A stretch of DNA of 64,000 bases from Enhydrobacter aerosaccus (GTDB taxonomy: Bacteria; Pseudomonadota; Alphaproteobacteria; Reyranellales; Reyranellaceae). Position 1 is the first letter of the stretch, and every line of letters starts with the position of its first letter. The notes beneath the pieces were generated by a model. It ran no database searches. It worked only from the letters and a program-made list of their open reading frames with translations, and was not told the origin of the DNA. Shown one piece after another: positions 8,860 through 19,561 of this stretch. The DNA lies in assembly GCA_903832005.1 (NCBI GenBank), contig CAIKZO010000028.1, forward strand, positions 62,001 to 126,000. Direction: 5' to 3'. The translations under genes and the position numbers were made by a program.

Positions 8860-9633
8860 ATGAAGGGTGTTTGGGGGCGGACCGCAGCTATTGCGGGGAT
8901 ATTGGCTGTCATTGCGTCGACTGTGACGGGGTGTGTTACCACTATAGGTGGTATTGCAGCGGCGAGCACATCGCAAGATGACGTGTGCTACCAGCAACGA
9001 CTCGCGCTCGACGAGTCCAGTTCCTTCGTCAACCAAGACATCGTGAAGACGGCGGTCATGGGCGCCGTCGTGGGTGCTGCGATTGGAGCGCTAACAGGCG
9101 GCGCGCAAGGCGCGATCAAGGGCGCCGTCATCGGCGGCTTGGGAGGGGCAGCTGCCGGCTACTGGAATTCGCTCCAGCAGCAGAAGGTCAGCGGCTCGGC
9201 CCTCTATTCGAAGATGAACGGCGACATGACGCACGAGCTCGAGGCCGTCAACAAGACCCAGGCCGCCTACAACGACCTCGCGAAATGCCGCAAGGCGCAG
9301 GAGACCAAGGTCCGCGGCGACTTCCTGAGCGGCAAGCTCAATCGCGAGCAGGGCAATGCCGAGCTGGCCAAGGTCCACGATCTTGCCATGCAGGACTACG
9401 ACCTCGCCTCACGCATCAACGGCAAGGTGAAGAGCCGCACCGAAAACTTCTCCTATGCGACGCAGCAGGCCACCGGCAAATCGATCCCGAAATCGTCCAA
9501 GGCCACCATCAGTGGAACGCCGGCGGCCGACGAAGCGGGATCGCTGCAGTGCTGCAGCGCGCTCCAGGCAAGCAACACCAACTTCGAGCAGGCCTTGAAC
9601 AACACCAAGCCCGGTGACTTCAAACCTCTCTAA
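8860..9633 (+). CDS. Glycine-zipper lipoprotein of unknown function
   Basis: 257 residues. The first 24 form a lipoprotein signal peptide with lipobox TVTG-Cys25. Residues about 62-102 are a glycine-zipper stretch (AVMGAVVGAAIGALTGG then GAVIGGLGGAAAGY) of the kind found in envelope-inserted or oligomeric membrane proteins. The rest is mostly helical and polar, with NREQGNAELAKVHDLAMQDYD suggesting a coiled coil, and a CC pair near the end. Its last 20 bases overlap the start of the WD40-caspase gene, so the two are likely translated together. The protein should be anchored to the envelope. No family name is recognised. Confidence 0.75.
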   Translation: MKGVWGRTAAIAGILAVIASTVTGCVTTIGGIAAASTSQDDVCYQQRLALDESSSFVNQDIVKTAVMGAVVGAAIGALTGGAQGAIKGAVIGGLGGAAAGYWNSLQQQKVSGSALYSKMNGDMTHELEAVNKTQAAYNDLAKCRKAQETKVRGDFLSGKLNREQGNAELAKVHDLAMQDYDLASRINGKVKSRTENFSYATQQATGKSIPKSSKATISGTPAADEAGSLQCCSALQASNTNFEQALNNTKPGDFKPL

Positions 9634-12600
9634 AGTCGCCGCCCTCGTCCTGTCGGCGCTGCTCTGCGCCGGACAGGCGCTGGCGCAGACGACACCCGCA
9701 CCTGCTCCAGCCGGCGGCACTGCGCCCGCCGAGCTGCCGCGTCAGCCGTTCCTGCAGATCGAGACCGGCTTCCATACCGCACCCGTGAATGCCGTGGCAC
9801 TCGCCGCCAAAGCGCCGGTGCTCGTCACTGCGTCAGCCGACAAGACCGTGCGCGTCTGGAATGCCGATCGCGGCGCCTTGCTGTCCACGATCCGCGTGCC
9901 ACTGGCGCCCGGACTGGAAGGCAGCATCCGGGCCGTCACCGTCTCGCCCGACGGCAAGAACATCGTTGCCGCCGGATACACCACCGGCCTCGTCGGCTCG
10001 CTTTGCCTGTACATGATCGATACCGATCGCGCCGAAATCACCAAGACCGTGAAGATTCCGGGGCTGGCCTCGGCCGTCGCCTTCGCGCCCGGCGGCGACA
10101 AGTTCGCGATCGCGATGCAGAAGCCATCGCCGACGGCAACGACAAAGCCCGGCGTGGCCTTGCTTAGCAGCGCCGGAGACCTGGTGCGCTACGACCAGGA
10201 CATCGCCGATCCGGTGGCACTCGCGTTCGCATCGGACGGGCGGTATGCCGCCGCCGCCGCGGATGGAACGGTGCGGATCTATGCGGCGGACGGCCAGCCC
10301 AAGGCCACAAAGAAGCTCACCGGAACAGGACATCCCAACAGCATCGCCTTCTCGCCGAGCGGCGACCTGCTGGCGATCGGCTTCGACGGCGCCGTGCGGG
10401 TCGAGGTGCTCTCGGGCCTCGATCTCGCGGCGCGCGTCACGCCCGACGTGTCGGGTATCGCCACCGGCGACCTCGCCAACGTCGCCTTCCTGGTCGATGG
10501 GCCCACGACCTTCCTGGTCGCGGGCGGCGCCATCAACACCCAGGACGGCGATGCGATGGTCTACAGCTGGGCCGACACGGGCCTCGGCCAACGGCGGATC
10601 CTGACCAAGGCGCGTAACACGATCATGGCACTCGCCGCCAACACGGCAGGCAAGATCGCCATCGGCACCGCGGAACCGTCACTGCTGATCCTCGATCATG
10701 GCCAGACGACCGCCGCCGTCAAAAGCTCGACGATCGACTTTCGCTACATCGCGCGCGGCCGTCTGGCAGCCAATCTCGAAGGCACGAAAATCCTGTTCTC
10801 GACCGACACCGGCCGGCCGCTCGAAGTCGTCGACCTCCTGACGCGCACCGTCGGCCCCTACGTGCCGGAAAAATATCCCGACGAGAAATGGTTCGATCCG
10901 CTGACGACCGCGAAGACCGGACACGTCGCCTCCTGGCGCCTGTCGCAGCAGACGAAGGTCCTGAGCAAGCCCGTGCAGTTCAGGGGCGCGGAGCGCTCGC
11001 AGAGCGCCAGCGTCAGCACCGACGGGTTGATCGCGCTCGGCACCGACATGCGGCTGCGGCTATTCTCGGCCGAAGGCGCGGAGTTGAGGGAGCGCCCGAC
11101 CACCACGCCGGTCTATGGCGTAACCTTCTCCGGCGATGGCCAGCGCCTGATCGCGGCCTTCGGCGACGGCACGCTGCGGGTCTACGACGTGCGCAAGGAG
11201 GGCCTCAGCCCGGTGCGGCTGTCGATCTTCCTGCACAACAACCGGCAGAGCTGGGTCGCCTGGACGCCCGAGGGCTTCTTCGATCACTCCGAGTACGGCG
11301 GCAAGGACATGGTAGGCTACGCCCTCAATCGCGGCGCCGGCAAGAGCCCCGAGTGGCTGACCTTCTCGCAGCTCTACAAGACGCTCTACGCGCCGTCGCT
11401 GGTCCAGAAGCGCCTGCTGGCCGACAAGCAGGGCGAGGAGGAGATCGCGAGCCGCTTCACCGCTCTCGGCGATATTCGCCAGCAGTATGAAAAGGCGATC
11501 CCGCCGCTCGTCGCCCTGGCCGAGATCTGCTTCGATCGGTTGGGCGAGCACATCTGCCTGCCGCCCGACCAGATCCACACCGTCGGCGTGAAAGGCCAGG
11601 CGAGCGCGCTGGCGGCGCCTGCCTCACCCGACACCGCCCAGCAGTCGGCGCCGATCACGCTGCCGGCCGACGTCGCCAAGGTGAAGCTCGGCTACGTCGT
11701 CACGAGCCGCGAAGGCGGCACCGGCAACTTCGACCTTGTGATCAACGACGTGAACAAGGGGCGCAGCCGGTTGCCGCGCGATTCGTTCAAGGAGAAGGTC
11801 GAGCGCGAGCTCGCCATCGATGGCGATCCGACCACGGTGACGGCCAGGGTCTACGACGGCAGCGACACGATCTTCAGCGAGGCCCAGCCGCTCACCATCA
11901 ACAACGCCGCCCGCACCCAGGCCTCGGCCAAGGGCGATCTCTACGTGCTGGCCGCCGGCATCGACAAATACCCGGAAGGCGGCTCGTGGTTCCGCGTCAA
12001 GGACGACTACTACGGCTATGTGCCCTTGGGACTGGCGCGATCCGACGCCGCCAACTTCGCGCGCATCATCAAGGACAGCACCAAGAGCCTGTACCGCGAC
12101 ATCCACCCGGTGACACTGTTCGACGATAAGGCGACCACCGCGGCGATCGTCAACGCACTGACGGACATCGCCAAGCGCGCCGGGCCCGACGACACGGTCC
12201 TGGTCTATCTCTCCGGGCACGGCGACAAGGTGTCCGTCGGCGACCAGAAGTACGACTTCATGTACGTCACCGCCGATGCCGACCTGCTGACCAAGGCCGA
12301 GAAGGACAAGAGCTCGTCCCTGCCGGTTCAACTCACCGAGGACGAGACCCGGAGCCGCATCTATCAGAGCGCCCTGAAGGGCCGCGACCTCGTGCAGCTG
12401 CTGAGCCAGCTCAAGTCGGACAATGTCATGGTGTTCCTGGACGCCTGCCACGCCGGCACGGTCAACCTGTTCAGCCGGGACTTCGACGCCGTGGGCAGCC
12501 TCAGCGCCGAGGCTGGCCGCTACATCCTGGCCGGCGCGGCGGAGGACGAGGAAGAGGGCGACTCCTACGACGGCAAGACCGGCGTGTTCGCGACCGCGGT

Positions 12601-12829
12601 GCTGGGTGGCCTGCTGGGCCAGCACGGCATCCAGCGCGACCAGCAGGGGGTCATCGACCAGTTCACCCTCGGCCTGCATGTCCAGGAAGTGCTGCCGACC
12701 TTCGTCCAGAACGTGAATCTGAAGATCAAGAAAGAGCAGTGGAAGCTGAAGCAGAACGCCCGCTTCATGGTCGCCACCCGCCACGCGATCAAGTTTCCGC
12801 TCGCCATGCCGAGCACTCCGGCCAAATAA
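9614..12829 (+). CDS. Exported WD40-repeat protein with C-terminal caspase (peptidase C14) domain
   Basis: 1071 residues. A signal peptide (LVLSALLCAGQALAQ) ends near residue 25. Residues about 45-540 hold WD40-type repeats (VTASADKTVRVWNAD, SPDGKNIVAAGY, FGDGTLRVYDVR). A linker leads to a caspase-like p20 domain from about residue 774 (LYVLAAGIDKYP). The catalytic pair is visible: His869 in YLSGHGDK and Cys945 in VFLDACHAGT. Such orthocaspases cleave after basic residues in cases studied. The gene starts at GTG 9614 inside the lipoprotein gene, so the pair is coupled. The signal peptide predicts action in the periplasm or at the cell surface, unlike most bacterial caspases. Substrate and trigger are unknown. 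Confidence 0.88.
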   Translation: MTSNLSKVAALVLSALLCAGQALAQTTPAPAPAGGTAPAELPRQPFLQIETGFHTAPVNAVALAAKAPVLVTASADKTVRVWNADRGALLSTIRVPLAPGLEGSIRAVTVSPDGKNIVAAGYTTGLVGSLCLYMIDTDRAEITKTVKIPGLASAVAFAPGGDKFAIAMQKPSPTATTKPGVALLSSAGDLVRYDQDIADPVALAFASDGRYAAAAADGTVRIYAADGQPKATKKLTGTGHPNSIAFSPSGDLLAIGFDGAVRVEVLSGLDLAARVTPDVSGIATGDLANVAFLVDGPTTFLVAGGAINTQDGDAMVYSWADTGLGQRRILTKARNTIMALAANTAGKIAIGTAEPSLLILDHGQTTAAVKSSTIDFRYIARGRLAANLEGTKILFSTDTGRPLEVVDLLTRTVGPYVPEKYPDEKWFDPLTTAKTGHVASWRLSQQTKVLSKPVQFRGAERSQSASVSTDGLIALGTDMRLRLFSAEGAELRERPTTTPVYGVTFSGDGQRLIAAFGDGTLRVYDVRKEGLSPVRLSIFLHNNRQSWVAWTPEGFFDHSEYGGKDMVGYALNRGAGKSPEWLTFSQLYKTLYAPSLVQKRLLADKQGEEEIASRFTALGDIRQQYEKAIPPLVALAEICFDRLGEHICLPPDQIHTVGVKGQASALAAPASPDTAQQSAPITLPADVAKVKLGYVVTSREGGTGNFDLVINDVNKGRSRLPRDSFKEKVERELAIDGDPTTVTARVYDGSDTIFSEAQPLTINNAARTQASAKGDLYVLAAGIDKYPEGGSWFRVKDDYYGYVPLGLARSDAANFARIIKDSTKSLYRDIHPVTLFDDKATTAAIVNALTDIAKRAGPDDTVLVYLSGHGDKVSVGDQKYDFMYVTADADLLTKAEKDKSSSLPVQLTEDETRSRIYQSALKGRDLVQLLSQLKSDNVMVFLDACHAGTVNLFSRDFDAVGSLSAEAGRYILAGAAEDEEEGDSYDGKTGVFATAVLGGLLGQHGIQRDQQGVIDQFTLGLHVQEVLPTFVQNVNLKIKKEQWKLKQNARFMVATRHAIKFPLAMPSTPAK

Positions 12830-12856
12830 TCGCTCCTGTCCAAGGGGGGATGACGG

Positions 12857-13330
12857 ATGGGCTGGATCGACAAAGTCGACCGGACCGTGGGAGCGCTGGT
12901 CGGTAGTGCACGCTGGCTGGTGCTGCCGGTCGCGCTGATCCTGTTCCTGCAGTGGCCGTTGCGCGATTTCGTGCGGGCCGGCTCGCGCGAAGCCAACGAC
13001 CTCGGCCAATGGATCTTCGCGCTCTACGTCAGCCTTGCCATGACCTTCGCCACGCGCGAGCGGGCCCACCTCGCCGTCGATGCCATCGCGCACGACTATC
13101 CGCCCGCCGTGCGCGCCTTCATCGACCGATGGGGCGGCTTCGCCTGCGTGGCCCCCTGGGCCTGTTTCATGATCTGGACGGTCGCGCCCACGGCGTGGCG
13201 TTCGGCGTTGCTGCTGGAGAAATTCTCCGAGACGCTGAACCCCGGCTATTTCCTGATCAAGGTCGCGGCTCTGTTGCTCGCGGTGCTGGCGCTTATCCAG
13301 GCGTTGATCGACGTGATGCGTCAACGCTGA
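12857..13330 (+). CDS. TRAP transporter small permease (DctQ-like)
   Basis: 157 residues with about four membrane helices. The block FATRERAHLAVDAIAHDYPP matches the conserved RE..H.....L part of DctQ small subunits of tripartite ATP-independent periplasmic transporters. It is preceded by AAGGGGGGATGACGG, a strong though slightly long ribosome-binding region. The stop TGA overlaps the ATG of the large permease gene. No substrate-binding protein gene (DctP) accompanies this pair; the genes on both sides are a caspase and malic enzyme. Confidence 0.87.
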   Translation: MGWIDKVDRTVGALVGSARWLVLPVALILFLQWPLRDFVRAGSREANDLGQWIFALYVSLAMTFATRERAHLAVDAIAHDYPPAVRAFIDRWGGFACVAPWACFMIWTVAPTAWRSALLLEKFSETLNPGYFLIKVAALLLAVLALIQALIDVMRQR

Positions 13331-14757
13331 TGGAAAGCGCGGGCCTCTGGATGCTGCTGGCCGTCGCGATCGTGCTGCTCGCTTCGGGCCTGCCCGCCTA
13401 TGCGGTGCTGATGGGCGTGTCTTGCCTGTTCGCCGTCGCGGGCCTTTTGGCAGGCGCGATCGACTATGGCGTGCTCACGGCATTGCCCACGCGCATCGTC
13501 GGCCTGCTCGAAACCGATCTGCTGCAGACTCTCCCGCTCTACGTCTTCATGGGCGCGCTTCTGAACCGGCTGCCGCTCGCCGACCGGCTGTTTCGCTGCG
13601 GCGTGGCGCTTGGCGGTTCGCCCTCTATCGCTACTCTGGGCTTGGGCGCGTTGCTGGCGCCGATGAACGGGTCGGTCGGTGCCTCCGTCGCCATGCTGTC
13701 GCGATCGGTCGCGCCCAAGCTCGAAGCGCGTGGCGTACCGGCCGCCGAGAGCACGGCGCTGGTCTGCGTCGCCTCGACCCTGGGCGTGGTGATCCCGCCC
13801 TCGCTGGTGCTGATCCTGCTGGGCGACGCGATGATGCGCGCCCACACCGAGGCGACCAACGTCACGCGCGAGATGGTGCGCATCGTCAACACGCAGGACG
13901 TCTTCCGCGGCGCGCTCGTGCCGGCGGGCATGTTCCTGCTGCTCAGCCTCGGCGTTGCCTGGTGGCTCGGCCGCACAGCGCCCACGCGCGCTCCCGCTGA
14001 GAGACCGCGCGCCATGGAATGGGCGATCGCTGCCGTCGCCGCGCTCTTTGTCGTGGGGCTGCTGGCGGGCGTGGCAGCCGGCTACTTCTATGCGGTCGAA
14101 GCCGCGGCCATGGGCGGCACGGCGCTGCTGCTGTTCGGGCTGGCGACCGGCGACCTGCGCGGCGGCATGTTCGGCGATGTGCTGCGCGACACGATGGCGG
14201 TGAGCGGAGCGCTATTCGCGCTGTTCGTGGCAGCTACGACCTTCACCTTGCTGTTCCGCGCCTTCGGCACCGACCATCTGCTCGACGCCTGGGTGAAGCT
14301 GGTGCCGGGCGGCGCGACGGGAGCGGCGATCACGGTGCTGGTGGTGTTCGCTTTGTCGGCCTTCGTGCTCGACGCCTTCGAGATCGTGTTCGTGATCGTG
14401 CCCATCGTCATGCCGCCGGTGCTGACCCGCGCGCCCGATGCCGTCTGGATCTCCGTGCTGGCGCTGCTGGCCCTGCAGGCGAGCTTCCTGGTACCGCCCA
14501 GCGGCTATGCCGTGATGATGGCGAGGAGCCAGATGAAGCAAAGGACCGCGATCGGCCCGCTCGCCCGCTCGCTGGCTCCTTATATAAGTGCGCAGCTCGT
14601 CGTTCTGGCACTGGTCGTGCTCATTCCGCGCCTTGCCCACCTTGCGGAACCGAAGAGCACCGCCGCACCGCCGGCTGCCAAAATCGACGACGACGACGAC
14701 GCGGCCCGCAAGCGTTTCAACGACATGCTCAATCTACCGCCCCCGCCAGAGGAATAG
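13330..14757 (+). CDS. TRAP transporter large permease (DctM-like)
   Basis: 475 residues with about 12-13 hydrophobic segments. LYVFMGALLNR, LGALLAPMNGSVGASVAML and VIPPSLVLILLGDAM are the expected DctM motifs. It is longer than the two other DctM proteins in the window (426-427 residues), with an extended middle loop (GRTAPTRAPAERPRAMEW) and an acidic, proline-ended tail (KIDDDDDAARKRF, then LNLPPPPEE). It begins at the ATG overlapping the DctQ stop. It should import a small acid with Na+ or H+, together with a binding protein encoded elsewhere. Confidence 0.9.
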   Translation: MESAGLWMLLAVAIVLLASGLPAYAVLMGVSCLFAVAGLLAGAIDYGVLTALPTRIVGLLETDLLQTLPLYVFMGALLNRLPLADRLFRCGVALGGSPSIATLGLGALLAPMNGSVGASVAMLSRSVAPKLEARGVPAAESTALVCVASTLGVVIPPSLVLILLGDAMMRAHTEATNVTREMVRIVNTQDVFRGALVPAGMFLLLSLGVAWWLGRTAPTRAPAERPRAMEWAIAAVAALFVVGLLAGVAAGYFYAVEAAAMGGTALLLFGLATGDLRGGMFGDVLRDTMAVSGALFALFVAATTFTLLFRAFGTDHLLDAWVKLVPGGATGAAITVLVVFALSAFVLDAFEIVFVIVPIVMPPVLTRAPDAVWISVLALLALQASFLVPPSGYAVMMARSQMKQRTAIGPLARSLAPYISAQLVVLALVVLIPRLAHLAEPKSTAAPPAAKIDDDDDAARKRFNDMLNLPPPPEE

Positions 14758-14838
14758 TCTTTGGTGCAGCGCGGCATGGCTGGCTAGTACCGACCGTCGA
14801 TTGCCGCCAATATGCCCCGTGAAAAGGGAGTGAAGCGT

Positions 14839-17139
<2,301 letters not shown>

Positions 17140-17151
17140 TCGGAGGTCATA

Positions 17152-18873
17152 ATGGTCGATCTGGTCATTCGCGGAGCGACCGTCGTCGACGGTCTGGGAC
17201 ACGAGCCCAAGCGCGCCGATGTTGCCGTGAAAGACGGCAAGATCGTCGCCATCGGCGAGATCAAGGACAAGGGCGCCGAGACGATCGACGCGGGCGGCCT
17301 CACGCTGACGCCCGGCATCGTCGATGTGCATACGCATTACGACGCTCAAGTGACCTGGGACTCGACGCTGTCGCCCTCGCCGTCGCTCGGCGTCACCACG
17401 GCGATCATGGGCAATTGCGGCTTCGGCATCGTGCCCGCCACGCCCGAAGGCCGCGACCTGGTGATCCGCAACCTCTCGGTCGTCGAAGGCATGGATCTCG
17501 ACGCCCTGCGCACCGGCATCAAATGGGACTTCGAGAGCTTCGGCGACTACATGGCGATGCTGCGCCGCCGCGCGCCCTACGCCAACGTGGCGGTGCTCGC
17601 CGGCCATTCGACCATCCGCACCGCCGTGATGGGCGAGGCCGCCTCCCAGCGCGCAGACGCGACGCCCGAGGAAATGGCGAAGATGAAGGCCATGGTGGTC
17701 GACGCCATGAACAACGGCGCGATCGGTCTCGGTGCTTCCTACTCGCTCAATCACTCGGGCTTCGGCGGCGTGCCGATGCCCTCGACCATCGCGCCGATGA
17801 GCGAGCTCGACGCGCTGGTGGGTGCCATGGGCCCGCGCGGCAAGGGCGTGGTCGCCATCGCCTCGGGCGTGAAGACGCCGCAGGAGTTGGAACCGATGGC
17901 CGCCAAGTATGGCCGGCCGTTCTTCCAGGGCACCGGCATGGCGATGTACAACGAGCAGGAACCGGCGCGCGCGCTCAAGATCTTCGACGATTGTGCGGCC
18001 GCGATCCGGCGCGGCAACGGGCTCTATGTCCAGATCCCCTGCCAGCCGCTCAGCTTCGACTTCACGATGGGCAACGCCTATCCGTTCTACAGCCACTCGG
18101 CGTTCGACCCGATCAAGGCCTTCTCGCCCGAGCAGCTGAAGGCCGTCTATCGCGATCCGTCGTGGCGGGCCAAGTTCCGCGAGAACGCGAAGAACCCGCG
18201 GCCCGGCATGATCTTCCAGGGCAACTGGGATCGCGTGATGGTGGCGGTGGCGCAAAAGCCCGCCAACGCCAAGTACGTGAATCGCTATCTGCACGAGATC
18301 GCCGCGGCCGAGCATCGCGACCCGCTCGACATCATGCTCGACCTCTCGCTCGACGAGAACCTGGAGACCGCCTTCCTCGGCCGCTTCCTCAATGTCGGCG
18401 ACGATGGCGTGGCCAAGCTGCTGAAGCACGAGGCCGGCGTGGTGGCACTGAGCGATGCGGGCGCGCATCTCATCTACATGTGCGACGCGGGCTTCGGCCT
18501 GCACTTCCTGGCGCGCTGGGTGCGCGAGCGCGGCGACTTCGACATCGTCGAAGGCATCCGCCGCCTCACCTCGCATCCGGCCGATCTCTACGGCATCCAG
18601 AACCGCGGCCGCCTGGCCGTGGGCGCCCAGGCCGACATGCTGCTGTTCGATGCCGCGACCGTGGGTGTCTCGCCCGCCGAGAGGGTCGCCGATCTGCCCG
18701 GCGGCGGTCGCCGTACCATCCGCCGGCCGACCGGCGTGCACGGGGTCTTCTGCAACGGCATCAAGACCTTCGACGGCAAGGATTACGTCAAGCACGCCAA
18801 GGGCCCCGGCCATGTGCTCGACCGCTTCAACAGCTCGGCGGGCCACCACAACAGCGCCATCGCGGCGCAGTAA
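17152..18873 (+). CDS. D-aminoacylase-like amidohydrolase
   Basis: 573 residues of the metallo-dependent amidohydrolase superfamily, N-acyl-D-amino-acid deacylase branch. The N-terminal beta sandwich (LVIRGATVVDGLG) leads to the metal motif GIVDVHTHYDAQ, followed by GVTTAIMGNCGFG. SDAGAHLIYMCDAGF supplies the late metal ligand, and GVHGVFCNGIKTFDG closes the sandwich. It would hydrolyse an amide bond in a small N-acyl compound in the cytoplasm. GGAGGT lies seven bases upstream of the ATG. It sits between maeB and a LysE exporter with almost no gaps, so the three genes are probably cotranscribed. The exact substrate is unknown. Confidence 0.88.
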   Translation: MVDLVIRGATVVDGLGHEPKRADVAVKDGKIVAIGEIKDKGAETIDAGGLTLTPGIVDVHTHYDAQVTWDSTLSPSPSLGVTTAIMGNCGFGIVPATPEGRDLVIRNLSVVEGMDLDALRTGIKWDFESFGDYMAMLRRRAPYANVAVLAGHSTIRTAVMGEAASQRADATPEEMAKMKAMVVDAMNNGAIGLGASYSLNHSGFGGVPMPSTIAPMSELDALVGAMGPRGKGVVAIASGVKTPQELEPMAAKYGRPFFQGTGMAMYNEQEPARALKIFDDCAAAIRRGNGLYVQIPCQPLSFDFTMGNAYPFYSHSAFDPIKAFSPEQLKAVYRDPSWRAKFRENAKNPRPGMIFQGNWDRVMVAVAQKPANAKYVNRYLHEIAAAEHRDPLDIMLDLSLDENLETAFLGRFLNVGDDGVAKLLKHEAGVVALSDAGAHLIYMCDAGFGLHFLARWVRERGDFDIVEGIRRLTSHPADLYGIQNRGRLAVGAQADMLLFDAATVGVSPAERVADLPGGGRRTIRRPTGVHGVFCNGIKTFDGKDYVKHAKGPGHVLDRFNSSAGHHNSAIAAQ

Positions 18874-19497
18874 GTGACCCTCGCCACCTTCTGGCTCTAC
18901 CTCGCGGCGGTCGGCGTGATCTCGTGCACGCCGGGCCCGAACGTCTTCTATGTGACGACGCGCAGCATCCGCTTCGGCTTCGGCTCCGCGATGGTGGCGA
19001 TGACGGGGTGCCTCTCGGCGCTGGCGGTGATGCTGGTCGCCTCGGTGGCCGGCGTCAGCGCCTTCATGCTGGCGGTCCCGGCGGCATTCGCGGCGCTGAA
19101 ATACGCCGGCGCCGCCTATCTCATCTTTCTCGGCATCCAGACTTGGCGTGCGCCGGTCGTGCCGCTCCTGGCCGACCCGTCGTCGCGCGAAATGCCGAGC
19201 CGCCTTGCGCTTTATCGCGGCGGCTTCCTCTGCGGCATCAGCAATCCGAAGTTGCTGGTGTTCGCAGCCGCCTTCTTCCCACAGTTCATCGCGCCCGACG
19301 CACCGTGGGCGCCGCAATTCGCTCTCTTGGTCGCGACATTCCTCGCCGTGGAGACGACGTTCTACGTCACCTACGCCCTGACCGCCCGCCGTCTCGCCGA
19401 CCGGCTGATGACCGAAAGCTGGCAGCGTCGAGTTAACCGCGTCAGCGGTGTGATTTTTGCGGGATTCGGCTGCGTCCTGCTTCGTTACCGGCCGTAG
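18874..19497 (+). CDS. LysE/RhtB family amino acid exporter
   Basis: 207 residues with about six membrane helices. VISCTPGPNVFYVTT matches the N-terminal signature of the LysE/RhtB family, and ALKYAGAAYLIFLGIQTWR and GISNPKLLVFAAAFFPQF are its other typical blocks. It begins with GTG immediately after the amidohydrolase stop. Family members export amino acids or related metabolites from the cytoplasm. Its tight link to a deacylase suggests it removes the amino acid released by that enzyme, which is inference. Confidence 0.9.
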   Translation: MTLATFWLYLAAVGVISCTPGPNVFYVTTRSIRFGFGSAMVAMTGCLSALAVMLVASVAGVSAFMLAVPAAFAALKYAGAAYLIFLGIQTWRAPVVPLLADPSSREMPSRLALYRGGFLCGISNPKLLVFAAAFFPQFIAPDAPWAPQFALLVATFLAVETTFYVTYALTARRLADRLMTESWQRRVNRVSGVIFAGFGCVLLRYRP

Positions 19498-19510
19498 CGC
19501 TTCCCGCCTT

Positions 19511-19555
19511 CCCTCCCGGCGTATAGGATTTCCATAAATAAAGCGCCTGGGAGGG
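19511..19555 (+). promoter_or_regulatory. Hairpin that covers the ribosome-binding site of the TRAP dctP gene
   Basis: CCCTCCCGGCG at 19511..19521 pairs with CGCCTGGGAGGG at 19544..19555, giving 11 base pairs with one bulged T and a 22-base AT-rich loop. The right arm contains GGGAGGG, the Shine-Dalgarno sequence six bases before ATG 19562. The fold would hide the ribosome-binding site, so it could control translation of the transporter. It could also act as a weak terminator for the upstream lysE operon. Confidence 0.5.
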
Positions 19556-19561
19556 CACGCC

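Noticed and set aside
9614-12829. CRISPR-associated caspase (Craspase-like) system
   Set aside because: No Cas genes or repeat array are near and the protein has a signal peptide, so a role with a cytoplasmic CRISPR effector is unlikely.
11624-13324. A long minus-strand frame opposite the caspase gene
   Set aside because: Mirror of the caspase coding frame, no signal peptide, domain or ribosome-binding site.
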